A stretch of DNA of 64,000 nt. Origin: Desulfofundulus thermosubterraneus DSM 16057. Its GTDB lineage: Bacteria > Bacillota > Desulfotomaculia > Desulfotomaculales > Desulfovirgulaceae. The DNA lies in NCBI RefSeq assembly GCF_900142025.1, contig NZ_FQZM01000020.1, positions 1 through 64,000 on the forward strand. Reading direction: 5' to 3'. Below, piece after piece: positions 18,225 through 27,082 of the stretch; within the stretch, counting starts at the first letter, position 1; each line of letters starts with the position of its first letter. Below the pieces are notes generated by a model that searched no databases, was not told where the DNA came from, and worked only from the letters and a program-made list of their open reading frames with translations. A program made the translations under genes and the position numbers.

Positions 18225-18420
18225 TTATATTTCTTCGCCGGTTCTCTCTTCTTCGATTCCGGCCAGCTTGCGCGCGTTTTCAACCAACTCCTCCAGGTTT
18301 AAATTAGCCCTGATCACCGGCCTAGCCCCGTCAAGTGAGCTCCTGTCGTTTTGCATCCCGGGACGCCGGAGCAAGGACAATCATTCGATCAGCCCGGCTA
18401 GCCTGGCCGTACTTCCCCGA
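18225..18420 (-). pseudogene. C-terminal remnant of a second 4-hydroxybutyryl-CoA dehydratase-like gene
   Basis: Reading the minus strand toward the TAA at 18225-18227, the residues SSLDGARPVIRANLNLEELV and ENARKLAGIEEE align with the C-terminus of the intact dehydratase-like protein at 20849-22312 (SPDGAKLVVRANIPLEEFAE, YARKLAGITEE). Alignable sequence continues upstream in the same frame through RPGM and LIE, interrupted by a TGA where the intact gene has a Trp codon (around 18388). Beyond about 18420 similarity fades. It is an eroded paralogue that once headed the etfB-etfA-acd operon. Confidence 0.75.
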
Positions 18421-19103
18421 TAATATTTTTTAACATGTAAAGCGAAGCAAAATGAATGCCAGAAAAAAATACAGTAGCTAAAATTTATAGGTATAAAAGA
18501 TTTGTATACTTTTTATACTTACGCCTATTTTTATCTTCAGTTATCAGCCCGGAATCACATCCGTCCTTTTTATGCAAAATGATTATGGTACCCTTTTAAG
18601 GTAAGTTTTCGTTTAAATTTTAGTAACTTGTATATTAAGTATACATATGAACAATTGGTAATGTATAATTTCTAAACTTAACTGAGATAAATCTTCTCCG
18701 TTAACCCATTAAGCATCCGTGCCCACTGGGTCTTTTGGGTGACTTCTAACTGACGATAAGGGTGTGGAGAGAACGAATTTATTTCAGGTTTTTGGTGCGT
18801 TTCGTCATTTCATGACCTCCGGTAGATTTTTGGTTTGTACCAACTTTTTTACCAGGAGGTTATTTTATTGGTCAAGCTCTCTTTAGAGCATTACAGGGAT
18901 GCTCGAATTGGAATGTTGGTGGAATGACAGCTGGAATAGTCTTGAAAAACACCTTTGGTTTATATCTTGGCATGTCTTTTGCAATAACGAATATTCGCAA
19001 GTTTCTAAAGCTTCCAAGAAATATTGGGGGTGGTTATTATTATTTAGATTCGGGTAAAGGGCATAAACTTCGTTCATTTTATAATTTCATGGGGGGGGTT
19101 TTA
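18421..19103. other. AT-rich intergenic region between divergent catabolic operons
   Basis: No full gene. The region is markedly AT-rich (18430-18700) and should contain the promoters of the plus-strand operon. CCAGGAGGT at 18852-18860 precedes a TTG at 18868 that opens an 18-codon reading frame ending at a TGA at 18925-18927; it may be a leader peptide or the start of a lost gene. The CoA ligase frame extends upstream to 18924, but its first 60 codons do not resemble the ligase family. No sigma54 -24/-12 element could be located with confidence, although a sigma54 activator is encoded nearby. Confidence 0.4.
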
Positions 19104-20429
19104 ATGAGCACTTATAAACCTTACTGGGATCCTGAGATTGAAACTATGCCTAGGGATAAGCTAAAGGCGTATCAGCTCGATCTTTTAAAAAAGACCCTGG
19201 AGTTGTGCTATAACAAGTCACCCTACTATAAAAAAATTTTTGACGAAGCAGGCGTTAAACCGGACGATGTAAAAAGCCTTGAAGACATAAAGAAGTTCCC
19301 CACCATCGATAAAAAAGTTTTAAGGGAAAGGCAGGTGGCGGCTCCCGATTTTGGAGACCTGGTTTGCGTTCCCGAGGAAGAAATTGTTTATATATCTGTT
19401 TCCAGCGGATCGACCGGGGTGCCTACCGCTTCTCCCTTTACCGCCCAGGACTTCGAGGATTTTCAAGATTTTGAGGCGCGCCTTTTCTGGTCCTCGGGGA
19501 TGCGCCCCACCGATCGCTACTGTCACGCACTTAACTTCACTCTTTTCGTCGGTGGCCCCGATGTAATCGGAGCGCAAAAGGTAGGCGCCTTGTGCATCTG
19601 GGCAGGAACCATCCCTTCCGAACGTCTCCTAGCTATCTTCAAACAATGGAAGCCGACCATAACCTGGACCACGCCTTCTTACGCCTGGTACTTAGGCGAA
19701 ACGGCCCAACAGATGGGATACGATCCTAAAAAAGATTTTAACCTGAAAAAAATTTTTGTTGCCGGCGAGCCGGGAGGTTCGATACCGGAAACCAGAGAAG
19801 GAATTGAAGCCATATGGGGTGCGAAGGTATACGATTATTACGGACTATCAGATATTTTTGGAGCCTGCGCCGGGATGTGCGAAAAGAGAGAAGGGCTGCA
19901 TTGGGCGGAGGACCATATTTTGGTAGAAGTTATCAATCCTGACACGGGAGAAGAGGTTCCTGAAGGGGAGCGCGGAGAGCTCGTCTTAACATCTTTAAAA
20001 AAGAAGGCTAGGCCCTTGGTCAGATTCCGCACCGGCGATATCGTTTCATATACTACGGAAATCTGCTCCTGCGGCAGAACGCACTTGCGATTGCACGGCA
20101 TCCACGGTCGTCTTGACGATATGTTAATCATCAGGGGTGTAAACGTATTTCCTAGTGACATTGAAATGATTGTCCGGAAAAACGAAGATCTAACCGGCGA
20201 GTACAGGCTTGTTGTGACAGAAGAAAAGCACATGGCAAAACTTACCGTAGAAGTTGAACATGCTCCCCACATCCAAGGGGATACCACTCAACTGGCTCAA
20301 AGAATACAAAAAGAATGCCAAAGTATTTTGGGTATTCGCCCGGAGATTAAAATATTGGAGCCGGGAACTCTCCCCAGAGCCACCCACAAAGCCAAACGCG
20401 TGCTCGACTTGCGAAAAGAGAGCAATTAA
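19104..20429 (+). CDS. Phenylacetate-CoA ligase-type AMP-forming acyl-CoA ligase
   Basis: The ATG at 19104 lies 5 bases after a run of G (GGGGGGGG) and gives a 441-residue protein, the usual length of PaaK-type ligases. The ATP-binding loop VSSGSTGVPT, acceptor motif YDYYGLSDIFG and hinge region VRFRTGDIVSY are present, followed by the C-terminal lid domain. It activates a carboxylic acid to its CoA thioester at the cost of ATP to AMP. The substrate is not evident. As first intact gene of a degradation operon (dehydratase-like enzyme, acyl-CoA dehydrogenase, ETF), it probably makes the entry acyl-CoA. The 60 extra in-frame codons upstream are not included. Confidence 0.87.
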   Translation: MSTYKPYWDPEIETMPRDKLKAYQLDLLKKTLELCYNKSPYYKKIFDEAGVKPDDVKSLEDIKKFPTIDKKVLRERQVAAPDFGDLVCVPEEEIVYISVSSGSTGVPTASPFTAQDFEDFQDFEARLFWSSGMRPTDRYCHALNFTLFVGGPDVIGAQKVGALCIWAGTIPSERLLAIFKQWKPTITWTTPSYAWYLGETAQQMGYDPKKDFNLKKIFVAGEPGGSIPETREGIEAIWGAKVYDYYGLSDIFGACAGMCEKREGLHWAEDHILVEVINPDTGEEVPEGERGELVLTSLKKKARPLVRFRTGDIVSYTTEICSCGRTHLRLHGIHGRLDDMLIIRGVNVFPSDIEMIVRKNEDLTGEYRLVVTEEKHMAKLTVEVEHAPHIQGDTTQLAQRIQKECQSILGIRPEIKILEPGTLPRATHKAKRVLDLRKESN

Positions 20430-20715
20430 AAGTTAAAAGCGCAAAGAAAGTTGTCTTTGCTGCAAACATAACCGCCAGCGGCTTAAACGTGGAAATGAAA
20501 GACGGAAAATTAACCATAATTAATGCAGGAAAAGTGAAGAAGTTTTTCAAGAAGGTCGAGCATATTTACCTTCGGTAGCTAATATGGGTGCAAGAACTGG
20601 TCAGAAGATCCCATATGTAACCGAAAGGGCGTGTTTTCGCTTTTCCCTGTAGGAGGTGTTGCCTTAATAGAAATCGCGCCTGGTGTCGACCTCTTCAAAA
20701 TCTGCCGACTGGTTT
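20430..20715 (+). pseudogene. C-terminal remnant of a YdiF-type acyl-CoA:acetate CoA-transferase
   Basis: Immediately after the ligase stop, an open frame ending at 20578 reads KKVVFAANITASGLNVEMKD and GKLTIINAGKVKKF, matching the C-terminal region of propionate/acetate CoA-transferases. A shifted frame continues the same family: ARTGQKIPYVTERACFR (about 20585-20640). After another shift, ALIEIAPGVDLFK (about 20660-20705) follows. At least two frameshifts and loss of the catalytic N-terminal three-quarters make this a pseudogene. The operon thus once had two ways to load CoA: transferase and ligase. Confidence 0.8.
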
Positions 20716-20848
20716 TGGTTCCAGGTTAGACCAGCAAACTGAGCCACAGTATCGTAGGGGAAGTTTTTGATGGTCATTATTAAATTAATAAGGAGCAATA
20801 AGGTCGACATCAGGCTTCAATTCTATCATAATTAAGGAGGCAATCAAA

Positions 20849-22312
20849 GTGGCACTGAAAACCAGGGAAGACTATATCAAATCTTTAAAAGCAATGAGAC
20901 CCAACGTTTACAAATTCGGTAAACTGATTTCCGACGTAACCACCGACCCGGCAACACGGCGCACAGTGGAAAGCCATGCCAGGGCTTTTGACGCCGCTTA
21001 CGATCCAAAATACGCGGAAATTGCCACTACCGTATCTTCCTTCACCGGCGAGAAAATCCACCGGTTCACCTCATTGATGGAGAGCTTGGAGGACATAATG
21101 TACAACTCCAAGTTTAAGAGAATGATGTACCACTTAACCGGCACCTGCACCGGCGGGACCTGCGTAGGTTGGAACGCCCTTAACGTAATGTGGAACGTCA
21201 CCTACGAAATGGACAAAGAATACGGGACCAACTACCAAGAACGACTCAAAAAATGGATCCTTTACGCCCAGGAAAATGGTCTGGTAGTGGCCGGCGCCCT
21301 GACCGACGCCAAGGGTGACCGCAGCTTGCGGGCTTCCCAGCAGCCCGATTTGGACAGCAACCTACGGATCAAGGAAATAAGAGACGACGGTATCGTCATC
21401 CGGGGATGTAAGGCAATGATTTGCGGTGTAGCTGCCTCCAACGAAATCTTCCTGCTCCCTGGAAGCGCCTACAGAGAAGAGGACAAAGACTTTGCCGTTG
21501 CCTGTGTTGTCCCCAGGGATATCGAAGGCCTGACGATCGTTGAGACCCGACGCCCAAGCGACGAGAGGGAGCTAGAAAATAATTTCGATATCCCCGAAAC
21601 AGGCATCAGCCAGGCCTATCTTATCTTTGAAGATGTGTTTATCCCCAACGACAGGGTATTCATGTGCAAAGAGTTCAAGTATACCGGAAAGATCATCCAG
21701 TACTTCACAGCCAACTATCGGGCCTGCATCGGCGCTTGCGTAGCCGGCCAGGGGGACGTAATGATCGGGGCAGCAGCCCTCATAGCCAGGGCCAACGGTC
21801 TTGCTGCCGGTACCTTCATGAACAAAATTATCGAGATGGCCATTAACAATGAAACCACCTACGGCCTGGGCATTGGCGCCATGGCGGCAGGCAAAAAACA
21901 CCCTGCCGGGGCTTGGGTGTCGGACCCCCTGCTTGCCCACACTAACAAAGTGCTTGTTGCCACCCTTCCGTACGAAACCAAACGGCTATGCCAGGACATT
22001 GGCGGCGGCATCGTTGAGACGGGCTGTTTCCCGTCCTACAAAGATTTTATGTCACCCGAATACGGGCATCTAGTTCAGAAATACGTAAAAGCGGGAGCCA
22101 GGTATAGTGCGGAAACTAGAGCAAGGGCTGCCAGGTTAATTGAATGGTTAACTATCGGCGCCGGAGTGCCCGGGTGCATGCACGGCGGCGGTTCACCGGA
22201 TGGCGCCAAGCTCGTGGTCCGCGCCAACATCCCGCTTGAGGAATTTGCCGAGTACGCTCGCAAGCTTGCCGGAATAACCGAAGAAATGCCCGAACCGGAA
22301 AAGAAAAAGTAA
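20849..22312 (+). CDS. 4-hydroxybutyryl-CoA dehydratase / vinylacetyl-CoA isomerase-like flavoprotein
   Basis: The GTG at 20849 follows AAGGAGG by 9 bases. The 487-residue product belongs to the AbfD / 4-hydroxyphenylacetate 3-hydroxylase superfamily: residues EDYIKSLKAMRPNVYKFGK open the N-terminal domain, with GDRSLRASQQPDLD in the FAD/CoA region and GDVMIGAAALIARANGLA in the C-terminal helical domain. In AbfD a [4Fe-4S] cluster is held by three Cys and a His (C99, C103, H292, C299, from memory). Here C100, C105 and C297 occupy matching areas, but the His position is Tyr290, with an extra Cys293. The reaction is therefore uncertain; dehydration or double-bond migration of an acyl-CoA is the best guess. 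A decayed paralogue lies at 18225-18420. Confidence 0.82.
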   Translation: MALKTREDYIKSLKAMRPNVYKFGKLISDVTTDPATRRTVESHARAFDAAYDPKYAEIATTVSSFTGEKIHRFTSLMESLEDIMYNSKFKRMMYHLTGTCTGGTCVGWNALNVMWNVTYEMDKEYGTNYQERLKKWILYAQENGLVVAGALTDAKGDRSLRASQQPDLDSNLRIKEIRDDGIVIRGCKAMICGVAASNEIFLLPGSAYREEDKDFAVACVVPRDIEGLTIVETRRPSDERELENNFDIPETGISQAYLIFEDVFIPNDRVFMCKEFKYTGKIIQYFTANYRACIGACVAGQGDVMIGAAALIARANGLAAGTFMNKIIEMAINNETTYGLGIGAMAAGKKHPAGAWVSDPLLAHTNKVLVATLPYETKRLCQDIGGGIVETGCFPSYKDFMSPEYGHLVQKYVKAGARYSAETRARAARLIEWLTIGAGVPGCMHGGGSPDGAKLVVRANIPLEEFAEYARKLAGITEEMPEPEKKK

Positions 22313-22338
22313 AAAGTAGCAGAAAAGGAGATGAGGTT

Positions 22339-23478
22339 ATGGATTTCAGATTGACCGAAGAACAGGAAATAATCAGGCAGAGCGTGCGTGAATTTGCCGC
22401 CAAATACATCGATCCAATAGCTAATGAGTGCGACGAAAACAAGCACTTCCCAATGGAAGTATTTAAGAAAATTGCCGAGCAAGAGTGGATGGGTATTCCT
22501 TACCCGCAAGAATACGGCGGGGCCGGCTCTGACTATCTCACCTATGTGATCGTCATCGAGGAACTGTCCAGAGCAGACGCCGGCATAGGGTTTACTGTAG
22601 AGTGCCATACCTCCCTGGCTGCTTTCCCAATTTTCAAGTACGGCACTGAAGAACAGAAGCAAAAGTACCTGGTACCTTTATGCAAGGGCGAAAAATTCGG
22701 TTCATTCTGTCTGACCGAACCCGGTGCGGGTACTGACGCAGGTTCTGCACAGACTACTGCTGTGCTTGATGGGAATGAGTGGGTACTCAATGGTTCGAAA
22801 ATGTTCATTTCCAATTCGCCAATCGCCGAAATTTTTATCGTGTTTGCCATGACCGACAAATCAAAAGGCACAAAAGGAATGAGCGCCTTTATCGTTCCAA
22901 GGGAAGCTCCCGGCCTACGGGTAGGTGAGCACCTTAACAAGATGGGCATCCGTTCTTCGCTAACCGCGGAGGTCATCTTTAAAGACTGCCGAATTCCCAA
23001 GGAAAACCTCTTGGGTCAGGAAGGCCAGGGCTTTAAAATTGCCATGCACACCTTAGACGGCGGCAGAATTGGAATCGCTGCTCAAGCTCTGGGAATCGCC
23101 CAAGCCGCTCTGGATGAGTCAATCAAATATTCCAAAGAGAGGGTGCAGTTCGGCAAGCCGATCGCTTCCTTCCAAGCCATCCAGTGGATGATCGCTGATA
23201 TGGCTACCGACATTCAGGCCGCCCGGTTCCTTACCTATCATGCTGCCTGGTGTTATGACCAGGGGCTGCCGTACAACAAGGAGGCGGCAATGGCGAAGCT
23301 GTTTGCGGCCGAGTGCGCGGCCAGACATACCAACAGAGCCGTCCAGATTCACGGCGGATACGGATATATCAAGGGTCACAAGGTGGAGAGGCTCTACCGT
23401 GACGCCAAGATTACTGAAATTTACGAAGGGACATCCGAAGTGCAAAGGATGGTTATCGCAAACAACCTGCTCAGATAA
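22339..23478 (+). CDS. Acyl-CoA dehydrogenase (short/medium-chain type)
   Basis: The ATG at 22339 is preceded by AAGGAGATGAGG. The 379-residue protein has the complete set of family motifs: LTEPGAGTDAGS, FISNSPIAEIFIVFA, GIRSSLTAEVIFKDC, QIHGGYGYIKGHKVERLYRDA and EIYEGTSEVQR with the catalytic Glu363. It oxidises an acyl-CoA to the 2,3-enoyl-CoA. Electrons should go to the ETF encoded downstream (23722-25471) and on to FixCX. A 137-base inverted-repeat element lies between this gene and etfB. Confidence 0.92.
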   Translation: MDFRLTEEQEIIRQSVREFAAKYIDPIANECDENKHFPMEVFKKIAEQEWMGIPYPQEYGGAGSDYLTYVIVIEELSRADAGIGFTVECHTSLAAFPIFKYGTEEQKQKYLVPLCKGEKFGSFCLTEPGAGTDAGSAQTTAVLDGNEWVLNGSKMFISNSPIAEIFIVFAMTDKSKGTKGMSAFIVPREAPGLRVGEHLNKMGIRSSLTAEVIFKDCRIPKENLLGQEGQGFKIAMHTLDGGRIGIAAQALGIAQAALDESIKYSKERVQFGKPIASFQAIQWMIADMATDIQAARFLTYHAAWCYDQGLPYNKEAAMAKLFAAECAARHTNRAVQIHGGYGYIKGHKVERLYRDAKITEIYEGTSEVQRMVIANNLLR

Positions 23479-23543
23479 CACAAGGCAGGAAACAAAAGCG
23501 AAAATGGCAGTATGATAAAAGATAGGTAAAACCGCAAATTAAA

Positions 23544-23680
23544 TTTGCCTTTAGCATGAAACATTCGAAGAAACAAATGCAGCAGGTCTATAAGCAGTTA
23601 CAGCTGTCACCTCTTTATTAAAAAGAAATTCACGTAAAAGAACAATGGAGAAGTGAGTGCTGTTTCATGCTAAAGGCAAA
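23544..23680. repeat. 137-bp element with 20-bp perfect terminal inverted repeats (MITE-like)
   Basis: TTTGCCTTTAGCATGAAACA at 23544-23563 is exactly the reverse complement of 23661-23680. The 97 bases between have no coding content. No clear target-site duplication flanks the ends. It lies between the acyl-CoA dehydrogenase and etfB genes of one operon. It could be a miniature transposable element, or a long hairpin acting in the operon mRNA. Confidence 0.8.
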
Positions 23681-23721
23681 CTGCCAGTTTTTTAGAAAAC
23701 AGGTTTGGTAGAGGTGAAAAA

Positions 23722-24489
23722 ATGCTAAAAATTATTGTTTGCTTTAAGTGGGTAATAGATGAAGCAGATATCAAGGTTTCCGGCAAATCAAGAGAGCTCG
23801 ATCTCAGCCGTGTGGCCTACAAGATTAGCGACTACGACCGCAACGCCATAGAAGAAGCGGTGAGGCTCCAGGAGCAGTTGGGGGGTAGTGTTGTGGCGGT
23901 AACCGTTGGCCCGCCGACAGCAAAACAGAGTCTCAAAGATGCGCTCTCCCGGGGGCCGGAAAAGGCTGTGTTTGTAAGCGATCCTGCTTTTGACAGCTTG
24001 GAGCCAGCGCAAACGGCAGCGATCCTGGCGGAAGTAATTACCAAGAACCTTGAGTACGACCTAATCATTTGCGGCGAAGGTTCGAGCGATTTATACGCCC
24101 AACAAGTAGGGCCGCGCTTGGCCGAAAAGCTGGGTATCCCTTGCGCTACTTATGTTGAAAAGATAATTATCAAAGATAAAGAGCTGATTGCGGAAAGAAA
24201 AATGAGGGACGGGATTGAGGTGGTAAGTATGCCGCTACCCGCCCTGGTAACGGTAATGCCAACCATTAACACCCCGCGGATACCTTCCTTAAAGCAGGTG
24301 CTCGGAGCAGCGAAGAAGCCCGTTGTCAACCTGAGTGCCAAGGATTTAGAAGGCAAATACGAGCCTTGCCTGAAGACAACTAGCCTTTTGGCTGCAACCA
24401 TGGAAAGAAAGAGAATTAAGTTTACCGATGACCCCCAAGACATCCGCAAGGTTGTGGACGCGCTCCTCAAAGAAGGCGTAATCAGCTAA
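23722..24489 (+). CDS. fixA: Electron transfer flavoprotein beta subunit, FixA type
   Basis: The ATG at 23722 follows TAGAGGTG. The 255-residue ETF-beta contains IIVCFKWVIDEADIKVSG, ISDYDRNAIEEAVRLQE, VSDPAFDSLEPAQTAAIL, LIICGEGSSDLYAQQVGP and LPALVTVMPTINTPRIPS. Together with the three following genes it forms an EtfABCX (FixABCX) set, which in characterised organisms bifurcates electrons between quinone and ferredoxin or flavodoxin. In this catabolic setting it may instead carry electrons from the acyl-CoA dehydrogenase to the membrane. Confidence 0.9.
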   Translation: MLKIIVCFKWVIDEADIKVSGKSRELDLSRVAYKISDYDRNAIEEAVRLQEQLGGSVVAVTVGPPTAKQSLKDALSRGPEKAVFVSDPAFDSLEPAQTAAILAEVITKNLEYDLIICGEGSSDLYAQQVGPRLAEKLGIPCATYVEKIIIKDKELIAERKMRDGIEVVSMPLPALVTVMPTINTPRIPSLKQVLGAAKKPVVNLSAKDLEGKYEPCLKTTSLLAATMERKRIKFTDDPQDIRKVVDALLKEGVIS

Positions 24490-24517
24490 AGGACTTTACC
24501 AAAAAGGAGAGGGAAAA

Positions 24518-25471
24518 ATGCCTGGCGTTTGGGTAATTGCCGAAAATTCGAATTACACCTTAGAATTGCTCAGCAAGGGTTTGGAAATTGCCAATGAGCT
24601 GAATGAAAAGTTAGTAGCATTTTCTTTTGGGAACGAAGAACTGGCTAATGACTATATAAGCTGCGGCGCTGATGAAGTCTTCGTCCTGCCCGCCTTAAAC
24701 AGGGAACTGCCTTTTGAAGCCTATGTACCGCTGATTGTAGCTGAGGCAAAAAAAGAAATGCCGGAGGCCATCATAGTCTGCGCTACCCAAAGGGGAACAG
24801 AACTGGCCTCAAGAGTCGCTGCTGGTTTAAATACAGGACTAGCCACAGGTTGCATAAGCGTGCGTGTCGACAAGGGAAACCTGGTCATGGAAAGACTGGT
24901 CTTCGGCGGCGCGGCGGTGCAGACCGTAATCTGTACGACAAGGCCCCAAATGGCCGCCATTCCGCCCGGTACTTATGAGAAGGCTCAGCCCCGGGAGGAC
25001 AGAAGGGGGCAGATAAAGGTAGTTGCCGGGAATGTTGAGACAAAAGTAAAAGTCGTGGAAAGAAGAAAGAAAGAACAAGAAGAGATCGACCTGACGGAAG
25101 CAAAGATAATCGTAAGCGTGGGTAGAGGATTTGAAAAACAAGAGGATATCAGCCTTGCCAGAGAACTTGCCAGACTGTTGGGAGGCGAGGTAGGTTGCAC
25201 GAGGCCGATTGCCGAAGAATTACATTGGCTTCCTGAAGAAAGATACATGGGCATCTCCGGCAAAAAGGTAAAACCCGATCTCTACATTGGTCTTGGGGTA
25301 TCCGGTCAGGTTCAACACGTTACCGGCATTAGAGATGCGAAAATTATCATGGCCGTCAACACTGATGAAAATGCCCCCATATTTGACGCTGCCGACTACG
25401 GTATCGTTGGTAACTTATACGATGTGGTCCCCAAGCTAATGACGGAAATAAAAGCTGCGCTTAACAAGTAA
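24518..25471 (+). CDS. fixB: Electron transfer flavoprotein alpha subunit, FixB type
   Basis: The 317-residue ETF-alpha starts at an ATG behind AAGGAGAGGG. Residues VWVIAENSNYTLELLSKGLEIA form the N-terminal domain. The FAD domain has IIVSVGRGFEKQEDISLAREL, GCTRPIAEELHWLPEERYMG, SGKKVKPDLYIGLGVSGQVQH and IIMAVNTDENAPIFDAADYG. It forms the heterodimer with the upstream FixA. It is distinct in sequence from the minus-strand EtfA at 16366-17376. Confidence 0.9.
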   Translation: MPGVWVIAENSNYTLELLSKGLEIANELNEKLVAFSFGNEELANDYISCGADEVFVLPALNRELPFEAYVPLIVAEAKKEMPEAIIVCATQRGTELASRVAAGLNTGLATGCISVRVDKGNLVMERLVFGGAAVQTVICTTRPQMAAIPPGTYEKAQPREDRRGQIKVVAGNVETKVKVVERRKKEQEEIDLTEAKIIVSVGRGFEKQEDISLARELARLLGGEVGCTRPIAEELHWLPEERYMGISGKKVKPDLYIGLGVSGQVQHVTGIRDAKIIMAVNTDENAPIFDAADYGIVGNLYDVVPKLMTEIKAALNK

Positions 25472-25493
25472 GCTGCTGAAATTAAAAATTGCG

Positions 25494-26801
25494 GTGGTGT
25501 TAACATTGTCCGACGACAAGTTCACGGCAATAGTGATCGGGGGAGGTCCATCAGGGAGTACAGCTGCATACGTACTGGCGAAGGAAGGCCTGGACGTCCT
25601 GCTCATTGAAAAAGGAGATACCTCCGGCAGTAAAAATATGTTCGGGGGCAGGATGTACAGCCATGCTTTAAACCGGATCATACCTGGCTTTTGGGAAGAA
25701 GCTCCCGTAGAGCGAGCCGTCACCAAAGAAATAATTACCTTTCTAACTGAAGACAAAAGCGTTAGTGTAATATGCCAGAATGATAACTGGGCCAAGGAGC
25801 CCTACCACTCCTTCACCTTGCTGAGGGCCGAGTTTGATCGCTGGCTGGCCTCAAAAGCCGAAGAGGCAGGAGCCATAGTGGCCACATCCATTAAGGTTGA
25901 CGATCTTATCATCGAAAACAACAAGGTTGTGGGCATAAAAGCCGGCGAAGATGAAATGTACGCTGACGTGATCATTGCCGCTGACGGAGTTAACTCGTTA
26001 ATGGCCCAAAAAGCCGGCTTAAGAAAGGATCTGGAACCAAAGCAGGTAGCCACCGGCATTAAGCAAATTATCAAGCTTTCCAAAGAAAAGATCAATGATC
26101 GTTTTCAGGTAACTGATTCTTACGGCGTTGCCCAGCTCTTTGTGGGCCATTGCACAAAAGGCTTGCATGGTGGAGGTTTCCTATATACAAACAAAGATAC
26201 GATCTCTATTGGCCTGGTGATCAACATATCAGCACTGCGCCATAACACCATAAGATTAGTGGATCTGCTGGAAGATTTTAAAAACCACCCCAGTATCGCG
26301 CCAATCATAGAAGATGGAGAAGTTGAAGAATACTCGGCCCACCTGGTACCGGAAGCGGGGATCAACATGAAACCCCAGCTTATCGGCGAAGGGTTTTTAG
26401 TGGTTGGCGACGCGGCGGGCTTTGTTTTGAACCTGGGCTTTCTAGTACGCGGCATGGACTTTGCCATCGCGTCGGGGGAAGCTGCCGCCAAAGCCGTCAT
26501 CGAAGCGAAAAAGAGTAACGATTTTTCTAAAAGCGCCCTGCTTGCTTACGAGAGGTATTTAAAACAGTCGTTTGTCATGCAACATCTGGAAATCTACCGG
26601 AAGGCACCACACTTCCTGGAAAACGAACGCCTTTATGGCAAATATCCGGCGCTGGCCGCAAACCTGCTGACGAAGATGTTTACCGTTGACGGCGGGCAGC
26701 CAAGGCGTTTGTTTGGTACGGCCATGAACGAGATCAAGATGAGCGGTTTAAGCCTGGCCAAGCTTGCCATGGATGGGTGGAAGGGGATGCGGTCGTTATG
26801 A
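25494..26801 (+). CDS. fixC: FixC-type ETF:quinone oxidoreductase flavoprotein
   Basis: The 435-residue FAD-dependent oxidoreductase has the dinucleotide-binding motif VIGGGPSGSTAAYVLAKEG near the N-terminus, ADVIIAADGVNSLMAQKAGL, and the C-terminal FAD contact GFLVVGDAAGFVLN. GTG at 25494 is used as start; the TTG at 25506 is an alternative, as the ribosome site is weak. FixC with the small ferredoxin FixX (overlapping by 4 bases) makes the ETF dehydrogenase module that passes electrons to menaquinone. It is predicted to be peripheral to the membrane. Confidence 0.9.
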   Translation: MVLTLSDDKFTAIVIGGGPSGSTAAYVLAKEGLDVLLIEKGDTSGSKNMFGGRMYSHALNRIIPGFWEEAPVERAVTKEIITFLTEDKSVSVICQNDNWAKEPYHSFTLLRAEFDRWLASKAEEAGAIVATSIKVDDLIIENNKVVGIKAGEDEMYADVIIAADGVNSLMAQKAGLRKDLEPKQVATGIKQIIKLSKEKINDRFQVTDSYGVAQLFVGHCTKGLHGGGFLYTNKDTISIGLVINISALRHNTIRLVDLLEDFKNHPSIAPIIEDGEVEEYSAHLVPEAGINMKPQLIGEGFLVVGDAAGFVLNLGFLVRGMDFAIASGEAAAKAVIEAKKSNDFSKSALLAYERYLKQSFVMQHLEIYRKAPHFLENERLYGKYPALAANLLTKMFTVDGGQPRRLFGTAMNEIKMSGLSLAKLAMDGWKGMRSL

Positions 26802-27082
26802 AGCGCCATACAATAGAACAACTTCTGGGAAAAAACAAATACCTCGTCGATGACGAGCACGCGCACATTGTAATAAACAAACAAATATGCAATCGCTGCG
26901 CGGATAAACCGTGTACAACCGCCTGCCCGGCTGGTCTTTACACCATAAAAGAGGGCGAGCTTAGTTTTGACTATGCTGGCTGCCTGGAATGTGGTACCTG
27001 TCGAGTTGTTTGTCCAAACAAGGGGGCAATCGAATGGAACTTCCCGCGCGGAGGGTTTGGGATTCATTTCAGGTACGGTTAA
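26798..27082 (+). CDS. fixX: FixX-type ferredoxin-like protein
   Basis: The start ATG overlaps the fixC stop (ATGA), so translation is coupled. The 94-residue product carries two cysteine groups, CNRCADKPCTTACPAGLY and CLECGTCRVVCPNKGA, the pattern of FixX / ETF-QO iron-sulfur domains. It should carry electrons from FixC. The longer frame from 26777 lies inside fixC and is not used. Confidence 0.9.
   Translation: MKRHTIEQLLGKNKYLVDDEHAHIVINKQICNRCADKPCTTACPAGLYTIKEGELSFDYAGCLECGTCRVVCPNKGAIEWNFPRGGFGIHFRYG

Noticed and set aside
18924-19103. 60-codon N-terminal extension of the CoA ligase
   Set aside because: The ligase family starts where the ATG at 19104 lies, and the extension is AT-rich with no matching ribosome site at its first codon.
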